Source: Nocardioides kongjuensis (lineage in GTDB: Bacteria > Actinomycetota > Actinomycetes > Propionibacteriales > Nocardioidaceae). From it: a stretch of DNA of 64,000 nt. The notes under the pieces are model-generated. The model was not told where the DNA came from, searched no databases, and worked only from the letters and a program-made list of their open reading frames with translations. The position numbers were made by a program, and so were the translations under genes. The stretch spans positions 3,847,001 to 3,911,000 of the forward strand of contig NZ_JACCBF010000001.1 in assembly GCF_013409625.1 (NCBI RefSeq), in the 5' to 3' direction. Positions 26,559-35,830 of this stretch are shown here, one piece after another; within the stretch, counting starts at the first letter, position 1, and each line of letters opens with the position of its first letter.

Positions 26559-26578
26559 CGGGGACCTAGGTCCCGATT
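26559..26578. promoter_or_regulatory. DosR-type palindrome upstream of CAP gene
   Basis: GGGACCTAGGTCCC (26562-26575), a perfect 14-bp palindrome with flanking G residues, fits the spacing of the DosR/DevR box (GGGAC-N4-GTCCC). It lies 47 nt before the ATG at 26626. No dosR gene is in the window. Confidence 0.45.
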
Positions 26579-26625
26579 TCCCGGGTCGCGCTCAGGACCC
26601 CCGCCTGAGCACCGATCGACAGGGC

Positions 26626-27159
26626 ATGACCCGCCTGCTCGCTCTCGTGCCCGGCCTCGTGCTCGGCCTGGGCCTGCTGGCGCCGACCGCGGCCGACGCC
26701 GGGACAGGGACGACGACCGCCGCCGTGCTGCGGCCCGTCGCGCCCGACGTCGTCCCTGCGCGCGGTCTGGTCCAGCGCGCGATGGAGGACCGGGTCGTCG
26801 ACCTCGTCAACGAGCAGCGCACGAGCAACGGCTGCCGCGCGCTGAAGTCGTCGAACAGGCTCCGCAAGGCCGCCCGCCGGCACACCGTGTCGATGGCGCA
26901 GGCGGGGGTCATGTCGCACCAGCTGCCGGGCGAGGCGAAGTTCTCGACCCGGATCACCCGGGCGGGCTATCGCGGCTGGAGCCTGGTCGCCGAGAACATC
27001 GCACGCGGCTTCAGCTCCCCCGAGTCGGTCATGGACGCCTGGATGAACAGCCCCGACCACCGGCACAACATCCTCAACTGCCGCCTCCGCGAGATCGGGG
27101 TGGGCGTCGTGCTGGAGGACGACCAGCTCTGGTGGACCCAGGACTTCGGGGTCCGCTGA
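26626..27159 (+). CDS. Secreted CAP-domain protein 1
   Basis: 177 residues: signal peptide (about 1-25, LVLGLGLLAPTAADA) and a CAP/SCP-like domain (about 45-170). CAP landmarks: His in GVMSHQLPGE, the Glu-Asn of VAENIARG (about 121-128), and SPDHRHNILNC (about 142-152). Two cysteines, in NGCRALK and NILNC, are shared with both paralogues and may pair. Bacterial CAP proteins are exported and their activities are mostly unknown. First of three tandem copies. Confidence 0.88.
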   Translation: MTRLLALVPGLVLGLGLLAPTAADAGTGTTTAAVLRPVAPDVVPARGLVQRAMEDRVVDLVNEQRTSNGCRALKSSNRLRKAARRHTVSMAQAGVMSHQLPGEAKFSTRITRAGYRGWSLVAENIARGFSSPESVMDAWMNSPDHRHNILNCRLREIGVGVVLEDDQLWWTQDFGVR

Positions 27160-27179
27160 GCCCGATCGCGGCTTTTTCC

Positions 27180-27195
27180 TAGTCCTTCGGGACTA
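27180..27195. other. UUCG-type small hairpin
   Basis: TAGTCC-TTCG-GGACTA, a 6-bp stem with the stable TTCG tetraloop between CAP genes 1 and 2. The T-run lies before the stem, so as a terminator it would work on the minus strand. The right half also reads TTCGGGACTAA, half of a DosR-type box. Confidence 0.35.
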
Positions 27196-27248
27196 ACAGG
27201 TACCGCACGGAGCACCGTCGCGACGACCGCGTCGGAAATCGCACGATC

Positions 27249-27914
27249 GTGCCCATGCTCCTGCGCTGCACCCGGTTGGCCGCGACGGCCACCCTGACGG
27301 TCCTCGTCTCCCTGCCCGTGGCCCTGCGGGCCACGCCCGCGACAGCTGCTCCCGAGGCACCCCGGACGGTGGCGGCGCCGACCACGGACACGCCGCCCCT
27401 GGCCGGGACCCTGACCAACCTGCTCACGAGCCTGCTCGCCGCGCTGCTCGGCGGCCAGAAGTCGGTGCCTGCCCCCCAGCCGAGCACCCCGGGCGCCACC
27501 GCACCGGCGCCGATCCCGATGAGCGTCGCGGCCGACCTCGAGGACCGCGTGGTCACCTTGGTCAACAGGAGGCGGGCCCGTGCCGGCTGCCGTGCCCTGC
27601 GTCCCAACGAGAGCCTGCGCGCCTCGGCGCGCGCGCACAGCGTCGGGATGGCGCAGTACCGCACCATGACGCACTTCCTCCCCGGCGAGGCAGGGCTCGG
27701 CGAGCGGATCACCTTCGCGGGCTACCACGGCTGGCGCCGGGTCGCCGAGAACGTCGCCACCGGCTACGGCTCGCCGAAGGCCGTGATGCAGGCGTGGATG
27801 GCCAGCCCCGGCCACCGGGCCAACATCCTCGACTGCCGGCTGCGGCACCTCGGGGTCGGCGTGGTCGCCCAGGGGAACCAGCTCTGGTGGACCCAGGACT
27901 TCGCACGCCGCTGA
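27249..27914 (+). CDS. Secreted CAP-domain protein 2
   Basis: 221 residues: signal peptide (about 1-37), a Pro/Ala/Thr-rich linker with a Leu-rich stretch (about 38-90, LTNLLTSLLAALLGG), and a CAP domain (about 97-221). The His of MTHFLPGE, VAENVATG and SPGHRANILDC are intact, as are the two shared Cys. The GTG at 27249 is preceded by GGAAAT at ribosome-site distance; an ATG two codons in is the alternative. Product likely exported and held near the wall by the linker. Confidence 0.87.
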   Translation: MPMLLRCTRLAATATLTVLVSLPVALRATPATAAPEAPRTVAAPTTDTPPLAGTLTNLLTSLLAALLGGQKSVPAPQPSTPGATAPAPIPMSVAADLEDRVVTLVNRRRARAGCRALRPNESLRASARAHSVGMAQYRTMTHFLPGEAGLGERITFAGYHGWRRVAENVATGYGSPKAVMQAWMASPGHRANILDCRLRHLGVGVVAQGNQLWWTQDFARR

Positions 27915-27934
27915 CAAACCCGCCGGAGCCCGAC

Positions 27935-28492
27935 ATGATGCTCTCCGTGCGCTCGGCTCTCTTCCCCAAAGCTGGACCATGCCCAGGACTCGCACGCTCC
28001 CTGAGCATGGTCCATCTGGCCGTCCTCGCGACGGTCCTGCTGACGGCGGTCCCCGCATCGTCGCGCCCTGCTCCCGCCCCGCAGCACGCACGAGGGCCCG
28101 ACACGGCGCGGATCGAGCTCAGGCTCCTCGCCGAGGTCAACGTGGCACGACGGCAATCGGGCTGCCGGCGCCTGAAGTCCAGGACCGGGCTGCACGGGTC
28201 GGCGAGCGCGCACTCGAGCGCGATGGCCGCCCACAACAGCATGTCCCACCAGGTCACCGGCGAGGCCGAGCTGCGTGAGCGGATCGCTGCGGCCGGCTAC
28301 CCGCAGGCCGCATTGATGGGCGAGGTGATCGCGATGGGCCCGATGAGCGCCCGGGAGGCGTTGCGCCGGTGGCTCGACAGCCCGCCGCACCGCGCGCTGC
28401 TGCTCGACTGCCGGATGCGGCTGGTCGGCCTCGGCGTGCAGTCCTCCGCCGACCAGCTGTGGTGGACCATCGACCTGGTCCGCCGGCGCTGA
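27935..28492 (+). CDS. Secreted CAP-domain protein 3, divergent
   Basis: 185 residues; the ATG at 27935 follows GGAG, with an alternative at 28007 that would still leave a signal peptide (MVHLAVLATVLLTAVPASSRP). The CAP domain keeps the His of SMSHQVTGE and SPPHRALLLDC with the shared Cys pair, but the usual A-E-N is G-E-V (LMGEVIAMG), so the active or metal site may be altered. It starts 20 nt after copy 2 and is probably co-transcribed. A 10-bp inverted repeat (TGGACCATGC / GCATGGTCCA, 27973-28014) overlaps the second start. Confidence 0.78.
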   Translation: MMLSVRSALFPKAGPCPGLARSLSMVHLAVLATVLLTAVPASSRPAPAPQHARGPDTARIELRLLAEVNVARRQSGCRRLKSRTGLHGSASAHSSAMAAHNSMSHQVTGEAELRERIAAAGYPQAALMGEVIAMGPMSAREALRRWLDSPPHRALLLDCRMRLVGLGVQSSADQLWWTIDLVRRR

Positions 28493-28502
28493 GCCGGCCT
28501 GC

Positions 28503-29468
28503 TCAGTCGCGCAGGCGGACGACGAGCTTGCCGAGCGCCGCGCGGTTGTCCATGTCGGCCAGCGCGCGACCGAAGTCGGCCATCGGGTAGACCTCGCCGA
28601 TCGGCGGCCTCGCCACGCCGGACTCGATCATCGGCACCAGCTGCGCCCACTGCTGCTGCAGGTAGTCCGGCTTGAAGAAGGCGTACGCACCCCAGCCGAC
28701 GCCGCGGACGTCGATGTTGTTGAGCAGCAGCCGGTTGACCTTCACCTCAGGAATCCCGGTGCCGGCGGCGAACCCGACGACCATCAGCCGCCCCTGGGGC
28801 GCCAGCACCCGCAGCGAGTCGGTGAACGCGTCGCCGCCGACCACGTCGAGGACGACGTCGACGCCCTTGCCACCGGTCAGCTCCGTCACGGCGTCCTTGA
28901 ACCCGTCGAACAGCACCGTCTCGTCGGCACCCGCGGCTCGCGCGTACGCCGCCTTCTCCTCGGTGCTCGTGACCGCGATCGTGCGCGCGCCGAGGCCCTT
29001 GGCCACCTGCAGCGTGGCGGTGCCGACTCCGCCGGCCGCACCGTGCACGAGCACGGTCTCGCCCGGGCGCAGGCCGGCGCGCTCGTCGAGGGCGAACAGC
29101 GCGGTGAGGTAGTTCATCGGGAGCGCGGCGGCCTCCTCGAAGCTCACCCCGTCGGGCAGCGCGAAGGTCGACTGGCGGGGGCCGGCGACCAGCTCGGAGG
29201 CGCCGCCGTACCCGCCGACGCCGACGACCCGCTGGCCCGGCTCGAAGCCCGGACCCGACACGACGACGCCGGCGTAGTCGACGCCGAGCGTGAACGGCGG
29301 CTCGGGGCGCAGCTGGTACTGCCCCCGGCTGAGCAGCAGGTCCGGGAAGGACACCCCGACGGTGTGCACCTCGACCAGCACGTCGTCCGGGCCCGGCACC
29401 GGGTCCGGCACCTCCCGGACGACGACGTCGGCGGGACCGGTGGTGGTGACGACCTGGACTGCACGCAT
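28503..29468 (-). CDS. NADPH:quinone oxidoreductase family protein
   Basis: A 321-residue zinc-free medium-chain dehydrogenase. The N-terminal GroES-like domain carries VGVSFPDLLLSRGQYQ and GVDYAGVVVSGP. The Rossmann domain has VLVHGAAGGVGTATLQVAKGLGA (about 141-163) for NADPH. Such enzymes reduce quinones or 2-enoyl substrates. Start ATG 29468 has TAGCCT 7 nt upstream. Convergent with CAP gene 3, divergent in function from the GH1 gene upstream, which has its own stop 20 nt away. Confidence 0.9.
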   Translation of the reverse strand: MRAVQVVTTTGPADVVVREVPDPVPGPDDVLVEVHTVGVSFPDLLLSRGQYQLRPEPPFTLGVDYAGVVVSGPGFEPGQRVVGVGGYGGASELVAGPRQSTFALPDGVSFEEAAALPMNYLTALFALDERAGLRPGETVLVHGAAGGVGTATLQVAKGLGARTIAVTSTEEKAAYARAAGADETVLFDGFKDAVTELTGGKGVDVVLDVVGGDAFTDSLRVLAPQGRLMVVGFAAGTGIPEVKVNRLLLNNIDVRGVGWGAYAFFKPDYLQQQWAQLVPMIESGVARPPIGEVYPMADFGRALADMDNRAALGKLVVRLRD

Positions 29469-29475
29469 GGCTCGC

Positions 29476-29481
29476 AGGCTA
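29476..29481 (-). promoter_or_regulatory. -10 hexamer of the quinone oxidoreductase gene
   Basis: TAGCCT, 7 nt before the ATG at 29468, in the gap after the glucosidase stop. Confidence 0.45.
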
Positions 29482-29488
29482 GCCCGCC

Positions 29489-31580
<2,092 letters not shown>

Positions 31581-31591
31581 CGCCGGGTGCG

Positions 31592-31617
31592 GGAATCACC
31601 TCCCCAGCGGCGACTCA
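31592..31617. repeat. 26-bp palindromic repeat, copy 1
   Basis: GGAATCACCTCC-CCAGCGGCGACTC resembles the reverse complement of 39613-39634 and 39675-39700. It lies between convergent genes and reaches the marR stop codon, so it may also help end transcription. Confidence 0.5.
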
Positions 31618-32082
31618 GGCCTCGCCGAACACCTCGGCCGGCTCGACCAGCGCGGTGGCGATCTCGGCGAGGCTGCGGACCTGCTCGCGGGTGAGCCGGT
31701 CGAAGACCAGCTCCCGGACCTGGGCGAGGTGGCCGGGGGCGATCCGTGCGAGCAGCGCCTGCCCCTCGTCGGTGAGGACCGCGAATTGGCTGCGGCGGTC
31801 GTTGGGGCAGTTCTCCTTGGTGACCCAGCCGCGCTGCTCGAGCACGGCGATCGCGTGGGTGAGCCGGGAGGGACTGGTGGCGGTGAGCCGGGCCAGCTCG
31901 CCCATGGTCAGCATCCGGTCCGGCGCGTTGGAGAGGTTGGCGAGCATCGCGTAGTAGGTGTGCGTGATGCCGGCCTCCTCCCGCAGCCGCCGGTCGATCG
32001 CCTGGGGGAGCTCCTGGACGAGGCGGACCAGCGGCAGCCAGGCCGCCATCTCCTCCTCGTCCAGCCAGCGGGGCTCGCTCAT
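31615..32082 (-). CDS. MarR family regulator
   Basis: 155 residues with the MarR winged helix (about 55-105: LTMGELARLTATSPSRLTHAIAVLEQRGWVTKE) between two dimerisation helices. It overlaps ribA by 4 nt and follows it in one operon. A clean MarR-type palindrome (TTTCAA-N2-TTGAAA) in front of ribA makes it the likely autorepressor of the pair; the ligand is unknown. Confidence 0.9.
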   Translation of the reverse strand: MSEPRWLDEEEMAAWLPLVRLVQELPQAIDRRLREEAGITHTYYAMLANLSNAPDRMLTMGELARLTATSPSRLTHAIAVLEQRGWVTKENCPNDRRSQFAVLTDEGQALLARIAPGHLAQVRELVFDRLTREQVRSLAEIATALVEPAEVFGEA

Positions 32083-32801
32083 GCCGAGAGCCCGCCGAGG
32101 TCGAGGGTGTGGGCGGTGTGGTCGCGCTTGACGGTGAGGTACCGCTCGTTGGCGGGCGACAGGTGCACCCCGGTCGGCACCCGCTCGTCGACGCCCACGC
32201 CGTACGACGCGAGCTGGCGGGCCTTGTCGGGGTTGTTGCTCAGCAGGCTGATCCGGTCGGCGCCGACGGCGCGCAGCATCTGGGCGGCAGCGCGGTAGTC
32301 GCGCTCGTCCTCGCCGCGGCCGAGCGCGACGTTGGCCTCGTAGGTGTCGAGGCCGGCGTCCTGCAGGGCGTAGGCGTCCAGCTTGGCGTAGAGGCCGATG
32401 CCACGGCCCTCCTGGCGCAGGTAGAGCAGGAAGCCGCCCTCGTCGGTGATCCGCTCGACGGCCTCGCGCAGCTGCGGGCCGCAGTCGCAGCGCTGCGAGC
32501 CGAAGACGTCACCGGTCAGGCACTCGCTGTGCGGGCGGACCAGCGGCGCCGGGCCGCCGGCGGCCAGGGTGTCGAGCCGCTCGCGCCAGGCGCCGAGGCC
32601 GAGCAGGAGGTGCTCCTTGCCGTCGACCAGGCCGTCGAAGGTGACGACGTCGGCGGTGGTCTCGTAGCCGTCGGGGAAGCGCAGCGGTACGACGACGCGG
32701 GTGCGGACGGCGGCGGTGGGCACCTCGGGTCCGGCGTACGGGATCGCGGGGACGTCGGAGACGCGGTGCACGCCGCGCGGGCGGGTGGGGCAGGTCGTCA
32801 T
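32079..32801 (-). CDS. ribA: GTP cyclohydrolase II
   Basis: A 240-residue stand-alone RibA (no RibB fused). It opens GTP to 2,5-diamino-6-ribosylamino-4(3H)-pyrimidinone 5'-phosphate, formate and pyrophosphate. Zinc cysteines are Cys94, Cys105 and Cys107 in ECLTGDVFGSQRCDC. The catalytic RQEGRGIGLYAKL segment (about 129-141) is intact. Good GGAG site before the ATG at 32801. It is paired with marR and has its own operator, so it seems to be an inducible copy rather than the housekeeping riboflavin gene. Confidence 0.93.
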   Translation of the reverse strand: MTTCPTRPRGVHRVSDVPAIPYAGPEVPTAAVRTRVVVPLRFPDGYETTADVVTFDGLVDGKEHLLLGLGAWRERLDTLAAGGPAPLVRPHSECLTGDVFGSQRCDCGPQLREAVERITDEGGFLLYLRQEGRGIGLYAKLDAYALQDAGLDTYEANVALGRGEDERDYRAAAQMLRAVGADRISLLSNNPDKARQLASYGVGVDERVPTGVHLSPANERYLTVKRDHTAHTLDLGGLSA

Positions 32802-32810
32802 GGTCGCTCC

Positions 32811-32832
32811 ATTATTTCAATCTTGAAATGAT
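32811..32832. promoter_or_regulatory. MarR operator of ribA-marR
   Basis: ATT-ATTTCAA-TC-TTGAAAT-GAT: 11-bp arms with one mismatch, core TTTCAA-N2-TTGAAA. It lies 9 nt before the ribA start, over the expected promoter. Confidence 0.75.
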
Positions 32833-32869
32833 GGTGGCACAAGCCGGCAGCGCGCGCAGGTATTCCCGC

Positions 32870-33571
32870 TCAGGTGGCGGGTTTTCCCGGGACCGGCCGC
32901 AGGACCAGGCCCTCGGGGACGACCAGGCCGGACTGCGCCAGCGCGTCGACCAGCACCGCGACGACCTGGCGGGTGAGGCGGTCGACGAGCTGCTCCTGGC
33001 TCTCGTCGTGGTGGTCGAACCACCAGATGATGCTCGCGTCGACCATGCCCATCACGCCGACCAGGACGCCCTCGGGCGGGTCGGCGGACAGCGACGTGTC
33101 ACTGAGGTACGCGCGCGCGGCGTCGGCGATCTCGCTGAGCAGCCGGGTGCGGCCCAGGCGCGCGCGGTGCAGCGCCTTGGTCTGCTGCTGGGCGGCGAGG
33201 AAGCGGAACAGGTGGGGGTGCTCGGCGGCCCACGCGACGCACGGGGCAATCAGCCCGCGGACGATCTCGACCGGCGTACCCGGCGTCGAGAGGTGCGGCC
33301 GCACCCGGCGCAGCAGCTCGGTCGCGGCGAAGCGGGCGACCTCGGCGTCGAGCTGCTCCTTGCTCGCGAAGTGGCGGTAGACGTTGGGGCGGGGGATGCC
33401 GGCACGCTCGGCGATCTGGCCCATCCCGACCTGACCGCCGCCCTCCTCGATCGCGTCGACGGCAGCCTGGACGACCTGGGCGCGCCGCGCGTCGCTCTCG
33501 AGCGCCTCCTTGGCGCTGCGGCGGCGCACGGTCGAGTCGACCCACTTCGCCACGTCCGCCACGTCGACCAT
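32870..33571 (-). CDS. TetR family regulator
   Basis: 233 residues. The HTH (about 45-80, MGQIAERAGIPRPNVYRHFASKEQLDAEV) follows an extended N-terminus rich in charged residues. The C-terminal domain carries HLFRFLAAQQQTKALHRARLGRTRLL. It is divergent from an acyl-CoA dehydrogenase; the two TACA-N3-TGTA sites between them are the probable targets. The ATG at 33571 has TAGCGT 7 nt upstream. Likely a repressor sensing an acyl-CoA or fatty acid. Confidence 0.87.
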   Translation of the reverse strand: MVDVADVAKWVDSTVRRRSAKEALESDARRAQVVQAAVDAIEEGGGQVGMGQIAERAGIPRPNVYRHFASKEQLDAEVARFAATELLRRVRPHLSTPGTPVEIVRGLIAPCVAWAAEHPHLFRFLAAQQQTKALHRARLGRTRLLSEIADAARAYLSDTSLSADPPEGVLVGVMGMVDASIIWWFDHHDESQEQLVDRLTRQVVAVLVDALAQSGLVVPEGLVLRPVPGKPAT

Positions 33572-33578
33572 GCGACCG

Positions 33579-33584
33579 ACGCTA
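33579..33584 (-). promoter_or_regulatory. -10 hexamer of tetR (33571)
   Basis: TAGCGT, 7 nt before the ATG at 33571. Confidence 0.4.
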
Positions 33585-33601
33585 TCGCGCGGCGACTTCT
33601 G

Positions 33602-33647
33602 GATACACCTTGTACCCGACTCGTCTGGCGTGATACACCCTGTACCC
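33602..33647. promoter_or_regulatory. Tandem operators between tetR and acyl-CoA dehydrogenase
   Basis: GATACACCTTGTACCC (33602-33617) and GATACACCCTGTACCC (33632-33647) are direct repeats 30 nt apart, 15/16 identical. Each contains TACA-N3-TGTA. The second ends at the ATG (33648), leaving no room for a ribosome site, so the dehydrogenase message is probably leaderless and the site overlaps its -10 region. Confidence 0.7.
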
Positions 33648-34799
33648 ATGCGCCGCTCACCCTGGATGAACACCGACCTCGACGACTTCCGCGACCTCGC
33701 GCGGACCTTCTGCGAGAAGGAGATCAAGCCGAACGTCGAGACCTTCATCGCCAACAAGCAGGTCGACCGCGACCTGTGGAACAAGGCCGGCGAGGTCGGC
33801 CTGCTCTGCCTCTCGATCCCGGAGGAGTACGGCGGCGGGGGCGGCTCGTTCGCCCACGAGGCGATCCTCATCGAGGAGCAGGCCCGGGTCGGTGACAGCT
33901 CGTGGGGCGTCTCGCTCCACAACGGCATCGTCGCCCACTACATCCTCAGCTACGGCACCGAGGCCCAGAAGCTCGAGTGGCTGCCGAAGATGGCCAGCGG
34001 CGAGGTCGTCGGCGCCATCGCGATGACCGAGCCGGGCACCGGCTCGGACCTGCAGAACGTGCGGACCAAGGCGATCCGCGAGGGCGACGAGTACGTCGTC
34101 AACGGCGCCAAGACCTTCATCACCAACGGCGCCCAGGCCGACGTCGTGGTCACCGTCGTGAAGACGAACCCCGAGGAGGCCGCCGCCGGCATCTCGCTGG
34201 TCATCGTGCCGACCGACACCCCCGGCTTCTCGCGGGGCAGGGTGCTCGACAAGATCGGGATGAAGGGCCAGGACACCTCCGAGCTCAACTTCTCCGACGT
34301 CCGGATCCCCGTCACCAACCTGCTCGGCTCCGAGGAGGGCCAGGGCTTCATCCAGCTCATGGAGCAGCTGCCCCAGGAGCGGCTGATCGTCGCGGTCTCC
34401 AACGTCGCCGCGATGGAGCTGTGCTTCGAGGAGACGATGCGCTACGTGCACGACCGCCACGCCTTCAACCGGCCGATCTGGGGTTTCCAGAACACCAAGT
34501 TCAAGATGGCCGAGATCGCCACCGAGGCCCGCGTCGCGCGCTCCTTCGTCGACGAGTGCATCGGCCTGCACCTCGACAAGCAGCTCGACATCCCCACCGT
34601 CGCCATGGCCAAGCTGTGGTGCTCGGAGCGCGCCCAGAAGGTCGCCGACATGTGCCTGCAGCTGCACGGCGGCTACGGCTACATGAACGAGTACCCCATC
34701 GCCCGCGCCTGGGCCGACCTCCGCGTCTCCCAGATCTACGCCGGCACCAGCGAGATCATGAAGGAGATCATCGCCCGCTCCCTCCCGGCTCCCGCCTGA
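33648..34799 (+). CDS. Acyl-CoA dehydrogenase
   Basis: A 383-residue FAD enzyme that introduces a trans-2 double bond into an acyl-CoA and passes electrons to ETF. N-terminal helical domain (about 1-120, VGLLCLSIPEEYGGGG), middle beta domain (AIAMTEPGTGSDLQNVRTKA; GAKTFITNGAQADVVV), C-terminal helical domain with LHGGYGYMNEYPIARAWADLR and YAGTSEIMKEII. The ATG at 33648 abuts the second operator; an ATG at 33666 is an alternative. Chain-length preference is not decided by sequence alone. Regulated by the divergent TetR. Confidence 0.92.
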   Translation: MRRSPWMNTDLDDFRDLARTFCEKEIKPNVETFIANKQVDRDLWNKAGEVGLLCLSIPEEYGGGGGSFAHEAILIEEQARVGDSSWGVSLHNGIVAHYILSYGTEAQKLEWLPKMASGEVVGAIAMTEPGTGSDLQNVRTKAIREGDEYVVNGAKTFITNGAQADVVVTVVKTNPEEAAAGISLVIVPTDTPGFSRGRVLDKIGMKGQDTSELNFSDVRIPVTNLLGSEEGQGFIQLMEQLPQERLIVAVSNVAAMELCFEETMRYVHDRHAFNRPIWGFQNTKFKMAEIATEARVARSFVDECIGLHLDKQLDIPTVAMAKLWCSERAQKVADMCLQLHGGYGYMNEYPIARAWADLRVSQIYAGTSEIMKEIIARSLPAPA

Positions 34800-34800
34800 C

Positions 34801-34915
34801 GCCGACCCGGCTCGAACTGGCCCCGCGAACACGCCGACCCGGCAGGAAGTGGCTCTTCGCACGCCACTTCCTGCCGGGTCGACCGGACTTACGAGCCAGC
34901 TTCTGCCGGGTCGGC
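34801..34915. repeat. Nested inverted repeat, strong hairpin
   Basis: The core is an 18-bp perfect hairpin, 34835-34852 / 34864-34881 (GACCCGGCAGGAAGTGG and its complement), with an 11-nt loop. Weaker copies flank it, GCCGACCCGGCTCGAACTGG (34801-34820) and CCAGCTTCTGCCGGGTCGGC (34896-34915), the latter inside the 3' end of the lipid kinase gene. It sits between two convergent genes and likely terminates both. Confidence 0.75.
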
Positions 34916-35830
34916 GAGGACCAGGACCGCCGCGGGGAGGAGCTCGACGCTCAGCGGGGTGGTGGGATCGGCGGAGAGGGCGCCGAGGCTCTCCCCGTCG
35001 GCACCCACGGGTACGGCGGCGCCGCCGCGGTGCGTCCCGGAGATGCTGACCCTCCATCCGGTGCGCACGGTCACCTCGGCGAGGTCGACGTGGCTGCCGT
35101 CGTACACCTTGGGCAGGGAGCGGATCAGGTCGAGGTGCCCGGCGGCCTCGATCACGATCACGTCGAGCAGCCCGTCGTCGACGGACGCGGTCGGCGCGAT
35201 CGCCATCCCCTTGCCGTAGAAGCGGGAGTTGGCGACGACGACGGTCGCGGCCTGGTGCGTCGTGCGGACACCGTCGACGTCGAGGGTGCACTCGACGGGC
35301 CGGTACGTCGCGAGGGCCCGGACCGCGGCGTACGGGTACTGCAGCCTCGACGGCAGCCAGTGCGAGCGGTCCACGATCTCGGCCGCGCGGGCGTCGACGC
35401 CGGCGTAGACCGAGCCCGCGACGACGTACGACGACCCGTCGGGCTGCGTGGCGCGCAGCAGGTCGATCGGCCGGGGCTCGGCGTCGAGCAGCAGCTGGGC
35501 CTGGGCGGCGGTGTCGGTGGGGATCGCGAGCATCCGGGCGAAGTCGTTGCCGCGACCGGCCGGGATGACGGCGAGCACGCCGCCGCGACCGGCGACGGCC
35601 CCCGCGACCGAGGAGAGCATGCCGTCGCCGCCGACCGACACGACGACGGCGTCGCGGTCGACGGCGGCGTCGACGAGCGCGGGCGTCTCGGCGGCCGAGG
35701 TCGTGTAGGTGACCTCGACCTCGGCACCGGCCTCGCGCAGCGCCCGCGCCAGCGGCACGACGACCTTCGGCGCCGCACCGCCACCGGAGGCGGGGTTCAC
35801 GAGGAAGGCGAAGGCGCGGCCGGTCGTCAC
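34889..35830 (-). CDS. Diacylglycerol/lipid kinase (YegS/DgkB type)
   Basis: 313 residues. The family motif VSVGGDGML (65-72) binds ATP phosphates; FLVNPASGGG (9-18) and VIPAGRGNDFARML (about 88-101) are typical. It phosphorylates diacylglycerol or a related lipid at the membrane face. The GTG at 35830 overlaps the flavoprotein stop (GTGA), so both are coupled. The last codons (ADPAEAGS) are encoded by part of a palindromic repeat. Synteny with M. tuberculosis Rv2252, a diacylglycerol kinase, supports this role. Confidence 0.88.
   Translation of the reverse strand: MTTGRAFAFLVNPASGGGAAPKVVVPLARALREAGAEVEVTYTTSAAETPALVDAAVDRDAVVVSVGGDGMLSSVAGAVAGRGGVLAVIPAGRGNDFARMLAIPTDTAAQAQLLLDAEPRPIDLLRATQPDGSSYVVAGSVYAGVDARAAEIVDRSHWLPSRLQYPYAAVRALATYRPVECTLDVDGVRTTHQAATVVVANSRFYGKGMAIAPTASVDDGLLDVIVIEAAGHLDLIRSLPKVYDGSHVDLAEVTVRTGWRVSISGTHRGGAAVPVGADGESLGALSADPTTPLSVELLPAAVLVLADPAEAGS

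Noticed and set aside
27180..27202. DosR box before CAP gene 2
   Set aside because: Only the left half (TTCGGGACTAA) fits; the right half lacks GTCCC, and a small TTCG hairpin explains the symmetry.
34801..34915. Repeated units as a CRISPR array
   Set aside because: The units alternate in orientation, have no regular spacers, and no cas genes are near.
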